DNA from: Flagellimonas marinaquae | GTDB lineage: Bacteria > Bacteroidota > Bacteroidia > Flavobacteriales > Flavobacteriaceae | Direction: 5' to 3' | Assembly: GCF_023716465.1 (NCBI RefSeq) | Contig: NZ_CP092415.1 | Coordinates: 969,501 to 1,033,500, forward strand | Length of the DNA: 64,000 bases | In this document: positions 17,443-24,838 of the stretch, piece after piece | How positions within the stretch are numbered: position 1 is the stretch's first letter | Layout of the letters: each line of letters begins with the position of its first letter | The notes under the pieces: model-generated | The model's input: the letters and a program-made list of their open reading frames with translations, nothing else | Databases searched by the model: none | Told to the model about the DNA's origin: nothing | Translations under genes and position numbers: made by a program

Positions 17443-18276
17443 TTATTCGTACACAGCTTGTTCAGCAATTTCTCGGTTATTTTCTAAATCCGATTTAACG
17501 CTGTCCAATTTCATTCCGATTGTCATAAGTGGAACCTTTCCAAGAGGTAACCTAAGTGTGGGGTTTTCAGAATAAACCAAGTCAATAATTGCTTTTGACG
17601 CTTTTACAGGATGTCCTTCTTGTTTTCCATCAACTCCTTTCAGTTTGGTTCTAAACGCTCCTGCCGTATTCGAATAATCATCAATTACTTTTTCGGCTTC
17701 TCCAAGTCTGTTTCCAGCAAAATTTGTTCTGAATGGTCCTGGTTCAACTATCAAAACCTTTATTCCAAGGGGCTCCACTTCTTGTGACAAAGCTTCGCTA
17801 AAACCTTCCAATGCAAATTTACTCGCGTTGTAAATTCCGAAACCTGCAAACGCCTTAATTCCACCATGTGACGAAATCTGTATTATGTGTCCGTTTTTCT
17901 CATTTCGCATATGCGAAAGAATTGTCTGTGTCAATTTCAACGTTCCGAAAAAATTTGCTTCAAAAACCTTTCGGGCTTCTCCCATTGACGTTTCTTCAAT
18001 TGCACCTACAAATCCAACACCAGCATTATTGACCAAAACGTCAATTCTTTCGAATTTCGAGATTAATTTTTCTACATTTCTTTCGATACTTTGTTCATCG
18101 ATAATGTCTAAAAGTACTGAAAACGCTCTATTGGAATATTTCTCGTTGAATTCGTCAACTTGGGATTGCTTGCGAAACGTGCCGATGACGAAGTCGCCTT
18201 TTTCAATTACGGATTTGGCAAGTGCTTTACCCAAACCGCTCGATATACCTGTGATTAACCAAATCTTGCTTTTCAT
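17443..18276 (-). CDS. Short-chain dehydrogenase/reductase
   Basis: A 277-residue cytoplasmic NAD(P)-dependent oxidoreductase of the classical SDR family. It has the cofactor motif TGISSGLG at residues 9-16, NNAG in the central sheet, a catalytic Ser (IQISSHG) and the YNASK motif. An upstream ATG at 18357 would add 27 residues and overlap the DoxX gene by 75 nt; the start at 18276 leaves a 5-nt gap and begins MKSKIWLITG, which is normal for the family. It is the last gene of the Crp/peroxiredoxin/DoxX/SDR set. The substrate is unknown. Confidence 0.9.
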   Translation of the reverse strand: MKSKIWLITGISSGLGKALAKSVIEKGDFVIGTFRKQSQVDEFNEKYSNRAFSVLLDIIDEQSIERNVEKLISKFERIDVLVNNAGVGFVGAIEETSMGEARKVFEANFFGTLKLTQTILSHMRNEKNGHIIQISSHGGIKAFAGFGIYNASKFALEGFSEALSQEVEPLGIKVLIVEPGPFRTNFAGNRLGEAEKVIDDYSNTAGAFRTKLKGVDGKQEGHPVKASKAIIDLVYSENPTLRLPLGKVPLMTIGMKLDSVKSDLENNREIAEQAVYE

Positions 18277-18281
18277 AACTC

Positions 18282-18656
18282 TTAATTTATAAGTGAGTAT
18301 AATTTTTCTTTTTGGAAATAGCTTGCTATCAAAAATAGTATGGTCGGTAGCAACCAAATGCCGTTGCCAACAAAGTCATGTGCAACGTGAAAAGCAGCTA
18401 TATTGAAAATTACAGGAAGTAGTATTAACCAACCCACAATTTTTGTTTTTTGGATAGCTAATAAAATTCCACCAATAATTTCGGCAATGGCAACAACTAC
18501 AAATAGGTATGTTGAAAACATTGTTCCTATAAATTGCTGAGCAGTAGGGTCAGTTGGTGGTTCTACAGGAATAAAACCAAGAAACTTGTTAAGTCCAAAA
18601 ACGACCATTAAAACTGCCAGCAGCCAATTTGAGATGTTTTGAATTGAGTTTTTCAT
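18282..18656 (-). CDS. DoxX-family membrane protein
   Basis: A 124-residue inner-membrane protein with four hydrophobic helices and a DoxX-like first helix (WLLAVLMVVFGLNKFLGF). Its start overlaps the end of the upstream peroxiredoxin-like gene by 4 nt, and the SDR gene follows after 5 nt, so the three are translated as an operon. It is a second, distinct DoxX-type protein on the island. A role in redox defence is suggested by its neighbours only. Confidence 0.85.
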   Translation of the reverse strand: MKNSIQNISNWLLAVLMVVFGLNKFLGFIPVEPPTDPTAQQFIGTMFSTYLFVVVAIAEIIGGILLAIQKTKIVGWLILLPVIFNIAAFHVAHDFVGNGIWLLPTILFLIASYFQKEKLYSLIN

Positions 18657-19321
18657 TTTGACACATTTTTTAAATGGTTAATTATTTCAGAAGCCTCAAC
18701 ACGGTTTCTGTAATCGCCACCTAATGATTTTGCGAAAGAAACGGTTGAATCCTTTTCGATGACGAATACCGCAGGTATTGGCAATTCTCTTGAATCGTCC
18801 GAATAGTGAGCGTCAAAATCAAACCCGAGTTCAGTCATGGTATTTACTGGTGCATCGGCATTTTTGAATACGGTTGTATATTGTCTTGCCACCATATTAC
18901 CATTGTCGCTCAAAACCTCAAAGTTGAGTTCATTTTTTTCTTTTACGTTTAGAGATTCATCTGGCGTTTGTGACGATATTGCAACTAATTCTGCTCCTAA
19001 ATCGTGAATCTCGTCCAACGACTTTTGATAATGTGATAATTGCAAATTGCAGTAAGGACACCACGAGCCTCTGTAGAAGGTAAGGACGACTTTTTCTTTT
19101 TTTAGCAACTCTGAAAGTCTTACGGTTTTGTCTTTGGCATTTGTAAGAGAAAAATCGGGTGCTTTCTCGCCCTCTTGCAATTTCAGAATGGAATTGTGGT
19201 TTACTTGAAGACTTTCTGCATCGTTGTCAAATATTGCGAGTGCCTCTTTTGGAAGCATATTTCCTAAATTATCTCGCAAGTCTTTTAAGTTTTCTTGATA
19301 GGATTTTTTTTCTGTGTTCAT
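18653..19321 (-). CDS. Peroxiredoxin-like (AhpC/TSA) protein
   Basis: A 222-residue cytoplasmic thioredoxin-fold protein of the AhpC/TSA superfamily. The redox centre is GSWCPYC near residues 86-92, preceded by the TFYR strand and followed by an LGAELVAISSQTPDES segment. The Cys-Pro-Tyr-Cys pair is more thioredoxin-like than that of a typical 2-Cys peroxiredoxin. It probably reduces peroxides or protein disulfides. It overlaps the DoxX gene by 4 nt and lies 99 nt downstream of a Crp-type regulator, likely its controller. Confidence 0.85.
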   Translation of the reverse strand: MNTEKKSYQENLKDLRDNLGNMLPKEALAIFDNDAESLQVNHNSILKLQEGEKAPDFSLTNAKDKTVRLSELLKKEKVVLTFYRGSWCPYCNLQLSHYQKSLDEIHDLGAELVAISSQTPDESLNVKEKNELNFEVLSDNGNMVARQYTTVFKNADAPVNTMTELGFDFDAHYSDDSRELPIPAVFVIEKDSTVSFAKSLGGDYRNRVEASEIINHLKNVSK

Positions 19322-19420
19322 TTTAATTTGTTTTTTGTGAAGTCAAAATCGACACTACAAAGGTGTGGCAATGTGCCAGCTTCAAAAATGAACTGGATTA
19401 GGAAATAGTCTTGAAGTAGA

Positions 19421-20008
19421 TTAAGATTTTGAAGCGAGGTCTCTCCTTATCTTAGAAAGAAATTCGGGTGTAAAGCCTAAATATGAAGCGATCACTTTTT
19501 GCGGTACACGCTTAATCATATTTGGATAGCGATTGAGTAATTCCAAGTAGCGTTCTTCTGCTGTTAAGCTCAAATTGGATAATGCACGCTTTCTTGAAAA
19601 AGCAAATGCTCTCTCCGTTGTAATTCTAAAATATTCGCTCAAGGCGTGGATTTCTTTGCAAAGTCCTTCTATATCGTCATAGGTCATTTGAAGTATGGTT
19701 GAATCTTCTAAAGCTTCTACAAAAAGGGTTGCGGGTGTCTGTGTTATGTAGCTGTAAAAATCACTTACAAACCAATCCTCAAGTGCAATTTGAACGGTGT
19801 GTTCTTTGCCTTCGTCATCTATAATATAAGAACGAAATGCTCCTTTCACAACGTAGTTTCGGTATTGACAAACGTAATTCGGTTGGTCAATAAACTGTCG
19901 TTTTTTGACTTTCGTAGTTCGGATTATGCCAATAAATTTTTCCGTTTCCTCTTTGGTAAGAGTAACGTGTTTACCAATGTTTTCTAATATGCCTTCGTAT
20001 TGTTTCAA
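19421..20008 (-). CDS. Crp/Fnr-family transcriptional regulator
   Basis: A 195-residue protein with an N-terminal cyclic-nucleotide-binding-like beta roll (residues ~20-115) and a C-terminal helix-turn-helix (VIASYLGFTPEFLSKIRRDL). Many Bacteroidota proteins of this type lack the residues for cAMP binding, and no canonical phosphate-binding cassette is visible, so the effector is unknown. It stands at the head of the peroxiredoxin/DoxX/SDR genes on the same strand and probably regulates them. Confidence 0.88.
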   Translation of the reverse strand: MKQYEGILENIGKHVTLTKEETEKFIGIIRTTKVKKRQFIDQPNYVCQYRNYVVKGAFRSYIIDDEGKEHTVQIALEDWFVSDFYSYITQTPATLFVEALEDSTILQMTYDDIEGLCKEIHALSEYFRITTERAFAFSRKRALSNLSLTAEERYLELLNRYPNMIKRVPQKVIASYLGFTPEFLSKIRRDLASKS

Positions 20009-20095
20009 TGTTTTTTCAAATGTGCCACAACTTGTTTATATAAACACAAAATACATCTATATACATCAAAAATGGAATTAAATCGATGTATTTGA

Positions 20096-20704
20096 TTATC
20101 TTCTATATGATCCCAACTTTCCCGAAAGCCCCCTATGCCTTAAATACTTGTAATAAGTGGCCTTGGAAATGCTCAATCGTTCACATATTTCGGTGACGGT
20201 CAACACGCCGTCATTGAAATACTCCTCACAAAGTACAGCTTTTTGTTGATTTTTCTTACTTAACCCCTTTGGAGCTCCCAAAATCTTCCCTCTTCTTCTT
20301 GCTGATTCCAAGCCAGCTTTGGTCCGTTCTATGATGATATCCCTTCCCAATTGTGCCAAGGCTGCAAATATGTTGATGATGAATTCCGAATGTGAAGACT
20401 TCTCCGTAGTATCTATGAAAGGTTCTGTGATACTCCTGAAACGAACTCCCTTTCCCTTTAACTTTGTAATAAGCTTGGTAAAATGAATCAGGCTTCTGGC
20501 CAGTCTGTCCAATTTTCATACAACGATTGTATCACCCTCTCTAACATATCTCAAAAGCTTGCTTAAACTCTTTCGTTCTTCCCTGGTACTCGATACTTTA
20601 TCCGTGTAAATGTTCTTTTGTGGAATCCCTTCTTTGAGCAGTGCATCCAACTGAAGATCCAACCTTTGTTCCATGGCACTCACCCGCGCATATCCAAAAA
20701 CCAT
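20096..20704 (-). pseudogene. Serine recombinase (resolvase/invertase), interrupted by one TGA codon
   Basis: A full-length serine recombinase of 202 codons apart from an in-frame TGA at codon 63 (20516-20518). The N-terminal catalytic domain has GYARVS with the nucleophile Ser at residue 9. After the TGA the frame resumes with KLDRLARS, where functional relatives have VVWKLDRLARS, so the TGA sits where Trp (TGG) is expected: a single G to A change. The C-terminal part keeps the AALAQLGRDIIIERT helix, an ARRRGKILGAPKG linker and a helix-turn-helix (TVTEICERLSISKATYYKYL). All else is intact, so the loss is recent or suppressed. Two plus-strand copies of the island repeat lie just upstream. Confidence 0.88.
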
Positions 20705-20710
20705 AACCTG

Positions 20711-20728
20711 AAAGTTTAAATAAACGGT
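20711..20728 (+). repeat. Island interspersed repeat, copy 7 (inverted orientation)
   Basis: The plus strand reads AAAGTTTAAATAAACGGT. It lies 7 nt upstream of the serine recombinase start, in the opposite orientation to copies 1-6. Confidence 0.6.
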
Positions 20729-20796
20729 AGAATGTAAACTATTTATTTAGTACGGTGAAATGAACTTTAACAAACCAGCGGACTCGTTTTGCACTG

Positions 20797-20814
20797 AAAG
20801 TTCAATAAAACGGT
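20797..20814 (+). repeat. Island interspersed repeat, copy 8 (inverted orientation)
   Basis: The plus strand reads AAAGTTCAATAAAACGGT, a slightly diverged copy 86 nt from copy 7. A half match in the other orientation (TGAACTTTAA) lies between them near 20761. Confidence 0.5.
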
Positions 20815-21230
20815 GGTTAAAAAAACCTCTCATAAATCAGAAATCGATATAATGGCGAACGCAACGCAGTGGAGTGCTGCAAGCCCCAAATCTTGCCAAA
20901 CTAACCTTACTGAGCGAGGCAATTTTATCTATTAATCCGGTATACTCTTCTCATCATTCGAAGTGATCCAATGGTCTGTTGCCTCAATTTTATATCGTTC
21001 CAATCTCCATTCCGTTATTTTAAGCTTTAGATTGCTTTTCCATAGGTGCGATTTTGTTTTTTAGTGAATTTGCGCCAATTTTTTCGTCAAAAATTTCCAG
21101 TGTTTACTGGGCCTGCCAAAGGATTTACTGTAGATTTCGGAAAAGTCTACTGTAGCCCCTGATTTTGTGCAGGATTTCAAAATTTGTTCAATTGACTGGT
21201 TTTCAACTTGTTGAAGACCCGAAAACAACC

Positions 21231-21254
21231 GTGATGGCGCAATTTGCGCATCAC
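21231..21254. repeat. Imperfect palindrome, hairpin 1
   Basis: GTGATG plus CGCAA pairs with TTGCG plus CATCAC, with one bulged G and a single T at the centre. No T-run follows, so a transcription terminator is unlikely. Confidence 0.55.
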
Positions 21255-21270
21255 CCTCTTGCTATTCGTT

Positions 21271-21290
21271 TTTTCACGCGAGCGTGAAAA
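21271..21290. repeat. Perfect palindrome, hairpin 2
   Basis: TTTTCACGC and GCGTGAAAA are separated by GA, 16 nt after hairpin 1. It could act as a terminator on either strand because of its A/T ends, or as a protein-binding site. Confidence 0.55.
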
Positions 21291-21520
21291 CCCAAATACC
21301 TTTCTTTGGTGTATAGAGTATCAATTAACTAAGTGGTTGTTGTTTCCTTAGAGCAGTTAACTGAACTTGTCTTTCCGAACAGGGCAAAAAACCGATAGGA
21401 ACCAAGCGCAAAAGTTGAAGGTAAGGACTTGTAACAAAATATATGATGTACGGTTATGAATAATTCTTTTAGACCAAATGATTTTTAAAACTACAAAGTG
21501 ATTCGACTTGAATTTGAAAA

Positions 21521-22855
21521 TTAAAAATTTATTACACTATCCAATGCCTCATCAGCTTCCTTATGGATAAAATTCGCTTGATAGTTCAAAGTAGTTTTTA
21601 AATCGCTGTGGCGATAGAGTTTTTGAAGCATTAAGGGATGAATCTTGTCTCCGGCAATATTCCCAAAAGTGTGACGTGCAATATGATTTGAAAGGGGTTT
21701 GTCTATTTCGCAAAGTCTAGCGATTCTTCGAAGGTATTTATTGAAAAGCTTTGTAGCATTTCTTGTTTTTACAAAAACCGCTTTGGTGTCTTTGGGATTG
21801 ACATCCTTTAGAAAGGGAAACACATAGCCATTATTCAATTCTTTGTCATTCGTATATAAATTCAAAATGGCCTGCGCTTTATATGGGATTTTTAAACTTA
21901 CCGGTTTAGAGTTCTTGTTCATTACATAGAACAAGCGATTATCTTTGAAATCACTCCATTTAATCTGCACAACATCTGAAATACGTATTCCGGCAAAATA
22001 AAAAGACATTAACCATACATTTCGGGTGTGCCAAATAGAAGTTCCTGGTTCTAATTCCAATTGTTCGATGCTTTCAACTTCTTTGATCGTAAGACCGATT
22101 TTATGACCTGAGCCAATCCTTATTTTTTCCTTGTCACCAGCAAAGGGGTAATATTTAGATGGAACTATGTCGTCTCTTATAGCCACGTTGAACAAAGTAC
22201 GGATGAAGATAAGTTGATTGGTTATGGTTCGTTCTTTATGCCCTAAATAAATAGTACAAAAATTCTTGAACCTTTCAAGAAAACGTTCATTGATATCTTG
22301 AAATCTAAGTAACGGTTTGTTTTTGAAATAAAGTACCGAATCATAAAAGTCGGTTTCCGATTTGCGTCCATCACTTATGCGTTTTTTTCTCCGTCTTTTG
22401 ATACCCTCAATGATTTCATCTTTCTTCAAGGAACGTTTAAGGTTTAAAAATTCATCGATATTGAAAAGAATTGACATTTCAGCCTTGGCAACAGAAATGG
22501 TTCCCCTATCGTATTTATCCTTTATACGTTCAGCAGCTAGCACAAAAAAAGGTTTTTCCCCTTCCACTCCTTTCAACTTTTGCAGGGCTTGTTTTGGAGT
22601 TAGGCTTTCTTTCTTCAAATCAAAATAAATATCATTGGCCTCTATCAACTTTTTCATAAGAAAGTTGTTCAACTTTTTATAATTGGGATGTGACCTTTTG
22701 ACCGTAGAAGCAGTTTTATCCCAATCTTTTTCAAGAATATACTGGCCCAAAAACCGATAACTTGTTCTGTAATTATCGCTTACTCGCAATGCAAGTGGTG
22801 CTGAACCGTCCTTTCTTTCCTTATTTTTCCGCCGAACAATCTTAATACTGGCCAT
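21521..22855 (-). CDS. Tyrosine-type site-specific integrase
   Basis: A 444-residue recombinase that would integrate and excise the island at the fMet tRNA gene. It has an N-terminal arm-binding region (1-85), a SAM-like core-binding domain (about 105-235) and a C-terminal catalytic domain. The catalytic residues are all visible: Arg291 (GIRISD), Lys near 314-317, His391 and Arg394 (HIARH), His416 (YRHSD) and Tyr425 (NYQAN). The length and layout match Bacteroidota phage/island integrases. The gene starts 175 nt from the right attachment repeat, and the right arm site lies 50 nt before its ATG, so the integrase may repress its own promoter. It appears intact. Confidence 0.95.
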   Translation of the reverse strand: MASIKIVRRKNKERKDGSAPLALRVSDNYRTSYRFLGQYILEKDWDKTASTVKRSHPNYKKLNNFLMKKLIEANDIYFDLKKESLTPKQALQKLKGVEGEKPFFVLAAERIKDKYDRGTISVAKAEMSILFNIDEFLNLKRSLKKDEIIEGIKRRRKKRISDGRKSETDFYDSVLYFKNKPLLRFQDINERFLERFKNFCTIYLGHKERTITNQLIFIRTLFNVAIRDDIVPSKYYPFAGDKEKIRIGSGHKIGLTIKEVESIEQLELEPGTSIWHTRNVWLMSFYFAGIRISDVVQIKWSDFKDNRLFYVMNKNSKPVSLKIPYKAQAILNLYTNDKELNNGYVFPFLKDVNPKDTKAVFVKTRNATKLFNKYLRRIARLCEIDKPLSNHIARHTFGNIAGDKIHPLMLQKLYRHSDLKTTLNYQANFIHKEADEALDSVINF

Positions 22856-22904
22856 AACTATCCTCTTTAATCCTTAATAAATGTACAACTTTAAACAAAA
22901 AAAG

Positions 22905-22926
22905 GGGTACAGAATAGGTACAGAAT
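22905..22926 (+). repeat. Right arm-type repeat: tandem GGTACAGAAT
   Basis: The same 22 bp as at 9836-9857, in the same orientation: two GGTACAGAAT units separated by A. It lies 103 nt inside the right attachment repeat and 50 nt upstream of the integrase start. Confidence 0.75.
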
Positions 22927-23029
22927 AAATTGATTTTAAATGGAATTATTCGGTATTATTTAACATTTAAAAAAATATAATTAATTAATTTTCAATTATT
23001 TAAATATTTATTGATGTATAAATTATGAA

Positions 23030-23077
23030 GCTCATAACCCGAAGGTCGCTGGTTCGAGTCCAGTCCCCGCTACTAGA
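23030..23077 (+). repeat. Right attachment site (attR), 48-bp direct repeat
   Basis: A perfect copy of 9743-9790, from the anticodon stem through the discriminator base of fMet tRNA plus 5 nt. No 5' tRNA half precedes it, so it is a displaced fragment and not a functional gene. It should not be annotated as a tRNA. Confidence 0.93.
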
Positions 23078-23110
23078 AAAAAGCCGAGAAAATTTTCTCG
23101 GCTTTTTTAT
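23077..23110 (+). terminator. Displaced original terminator of the fMet tRNA gene
   Basis: AAAAAAGCCGAGAAAA (23077-23092) is followed at once by its exact complement TTTTCTCGGCTTTTTT (23093-23108). It is a strong bidirectional hairpin with A/T flanks. It directly follows attR and so presumably served the tRNA before integration. Confidence 0.85.
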
Positions 23111-23246
23111 ACCCTTTTTTATTGATGCTTCCATTGCCTTTAGGATAGTAAACTTTTATCGGGGCTTACCTACTTTAATAGTTTGTTAACGTTTTTAACG
23201 CCTTATTTTCATAAATTGTTAATATCTAATTCATCATCAATCAAAA

Positions 23247-24764
23247 ATGAGACAATCAACAAAATATATTGTCCTCATTATTCTATGTGCAAATGTGATG
23301 TTTGCCCACGGCAAAGCCTTGGACAGCTATGCCGGAATACCCGTACCGACAGCAGAAACTTTTAAGGATTCGCTGGATTGGGCGGACTATTATTTTAATA
23401 TTCACCGGTTTGAGGATGCTGTACCGATATACAAAAAGAATCTAGAACTTCCTGATAAAGAACAGAAAATCCATGTTCTTAAAAAACTTGCCCTGAGCGA
23501 GGCGGCATTGGACCACCCGCAAGAATCTATTTCTTACATCTACGATTATTTCGAGATAGATTTTCACCCTGCGTTCCTCTTACACGAAGATTTTGACGGC
23601 ATCCGAGATGAGACCGAATTTGTAAAACTATCCGGAACGGTGCTCCCAAAGCTCACGGTGTGGTCCATATTCTACTTTTTTGTTTCCCTAATCGGGTTTT
23701 ATGTGACCTTTGTTCTATTGATCAACAAAAAAATTGACCTTCAGGCCAGGGGCCTGATCGCACTTTTTGTTTTTATACATTCCTTGTTCATCCTAAACAT
23801 ATGCGCAAACCAAACCAATTATGTTTTTGAGTTCCCGCACACATACCTAATGTCCACATGGTCTTCCTTCTTATATGGCCCACTCCTTTTCCTCTATTTT
23901 AAAAGAGTATCAAAATCAACGGACCTCAACAAAAAAGATTACTGGCATTTGTTACCTACGGTGGTGTTAACCATATACCTTACATTCACCGTATATGCAT
24001 TTTCAGGTTCAGAAAAAGTGATACAAATGCTCCAAAGACTGGAGGACGGACTAAACCCTGGCGATTCCACTAAACTGGTTTTGTTGGTAGCCCTTAAAGC
24101 GATCTCTTTAGGTGTGTATGCCTACTTTGTCCATTCTTTGCTAAAAGAGAGCAAAACGGATTTGAACAAGAAGACCCGTATCTGGCAAAAAAACATCTAT
24201 CTGATCCATGTAGGATATGTATTGGCCTATATTATTTATGGTGTCTATATTTCTACAGGAATAAAGAGTGGAGCATTTTTCCACGCACCTATAATTTTAA
24301 TGTCCACCATGGTTTTATATGTAGGATATGCGGCCAATGTACAACCCGATGTTTTTAGTGGGCTATACTCCTACACCAACCGATTGTTTCCCAAATATGT
24401 GAAGTCGGGTTTAACCGATAGCCTCTCCCAAGAATTAAAGACCAACTTAAAAGATCTATTTCAGAAAGAAAAAATATATCGCCATAACGATATCAATCTG
24501 GATATGGTGGCCGAAAAATTGGATACCACCAGGCACAATACCTCCCAACTCATCAACGAACATTTTAATATGAGCTTTCGCGAGTTTGTAAATTCTCACC
24601 GAATCCAAGAAGCAAAAGAATTATTGGAAGAGAAAACGGAACTCAACATTATTGATGTTGCTTACGAAGTTGGGTACAACAATAAAGTGTCTTTCAACAA
24701 AGCTTTTAAAAAAGATACACAGCTTACCCCTAGTGAGTACCTCCTTCTCATAAAACAACAGTAA
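23247..24764 (+). CDS. Membrane-spanning AraC-family regulator
   Basis: A 505-residue protein combining sensing and DNA-binding parts. A signal peptide or first helix (1-20) is followed by a short helical TPR-like periplasmic region (about 45-120), seven or so membrane helices (about 134-365) and a C-terminal AraC helix-turn-helix pair (about 395-505). The last recognition segment is VAYEVGYNNKVSFNKAFKKD. This architecture suggests a one-component membrane sensor for the SusC/SusD locus downstream. It starts about 130 nt past the island's right end. The ligand is unknown. Confidence 0.85.
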   Translation: MRQSTKYIVLIILCANVMFAHGKALDSYAGIPVPTAETFKDSLDWADYYFNIHRFEDAVPIYKKNLELPDKEQKIHVLKKLALSEAALDHPQESISYIYDYFEIDFHPAFLLHEDFDGIRDETEFVKLSGTVLPKLTVWSIFYFFVSLIGFYVTFVLLINKKIDLQARGLIALFVFIHSLFILNICANQTNYVFEFPHTYLMSTWSSFLYGPLLFLYFKRVSKSTDLNKKDYWHLLPTVVLTIYLTFTVYAFSGSEKVIQMLQRLEDGLNPGDSTKLVLLVALKAISLGVYAYFVHSLLKESKTDLNKKTRIWQKNIYLIHVGYVLAYIIYGVYISTGIKSGAFFHAPIILMSTMVLYVGYAANVQPDVFSGLYSYTNRLFPKYVKSGLTDSLSQELKTNLKDLFQKEKIYRHNDINLDMVAEKLDTTRHNTSQLINEHFNMSFREFVNSHRIQEAKELLEEKTELNIIDVAYEVGYNNKVSFNKAFKKDTQLTPSEYLLLIKQQ

Positions 24765-24838
24765 ACTCTTATCGGGAACACCGATTTACTAGCATTTTAT
24801 CGGTAACTAGTAGTCATCAATCAAAAATCATCAATCCT

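Larger units (their letters stand above)
20705..21520. other. Long non-coding region between recombinase and integrase (816 nt)
   Basis: No convincing gene is present. The region has two plus-strand copies of the island repeat (20711-20728, 20797-20814) and two closely spaced palindromes at 21231-21254 and 21271-21290. A short minus-strand open stretch near 20932-21054 lacks a start; its translation ends NDEKSIPD and may be a gene remnant. The base composition is less AT-rich around 21000-21300 than in the surrounding island. Confidence 0.5.
22856..23246. other. Right end of the island and junction with the core (391 nt)
   Basis: Contains, in order, the integrase promoter region, the right arm repeat (22905-22926), about 100 nt of extremely AT-rich DNA (22927-23029) suited to bending by IHF/HU-type proteins, the attR repeat, the displaced tRNA terminator, and the upstream region of the AraC-type membrane regulator. 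No ORF is present. Confidence 0.7.

Noticed and set aside
18277..18357. Upstream ATG for the SDR gene
   Set aside because: It would overlap the DoxX gene by 75 nt and put 27 unrelated residues before the cofactor motif.
20097..20512. The C-terminal recombinase part as a separate gene starting at TTG
   Set aside because: It lacks the nucleophile serine and is in the same frame as the N-terminal part across a single TGA, so one interrupted gene is the better reading.
9836..22926. The paired GGTACAGAAT repeats and 18-nt repeats as a CRISPR array
   Set aside because: Copies are few, unevenly spaced across 13 kb, and no spacers or cas genes exist.
23030..23077. Apparent second tRNA-Met gene at the right island end
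   Set aside because: Only the sequence from the anticodon stem onward is present; there is no D arm or 5' acceptor strand. It is the attR repeat.
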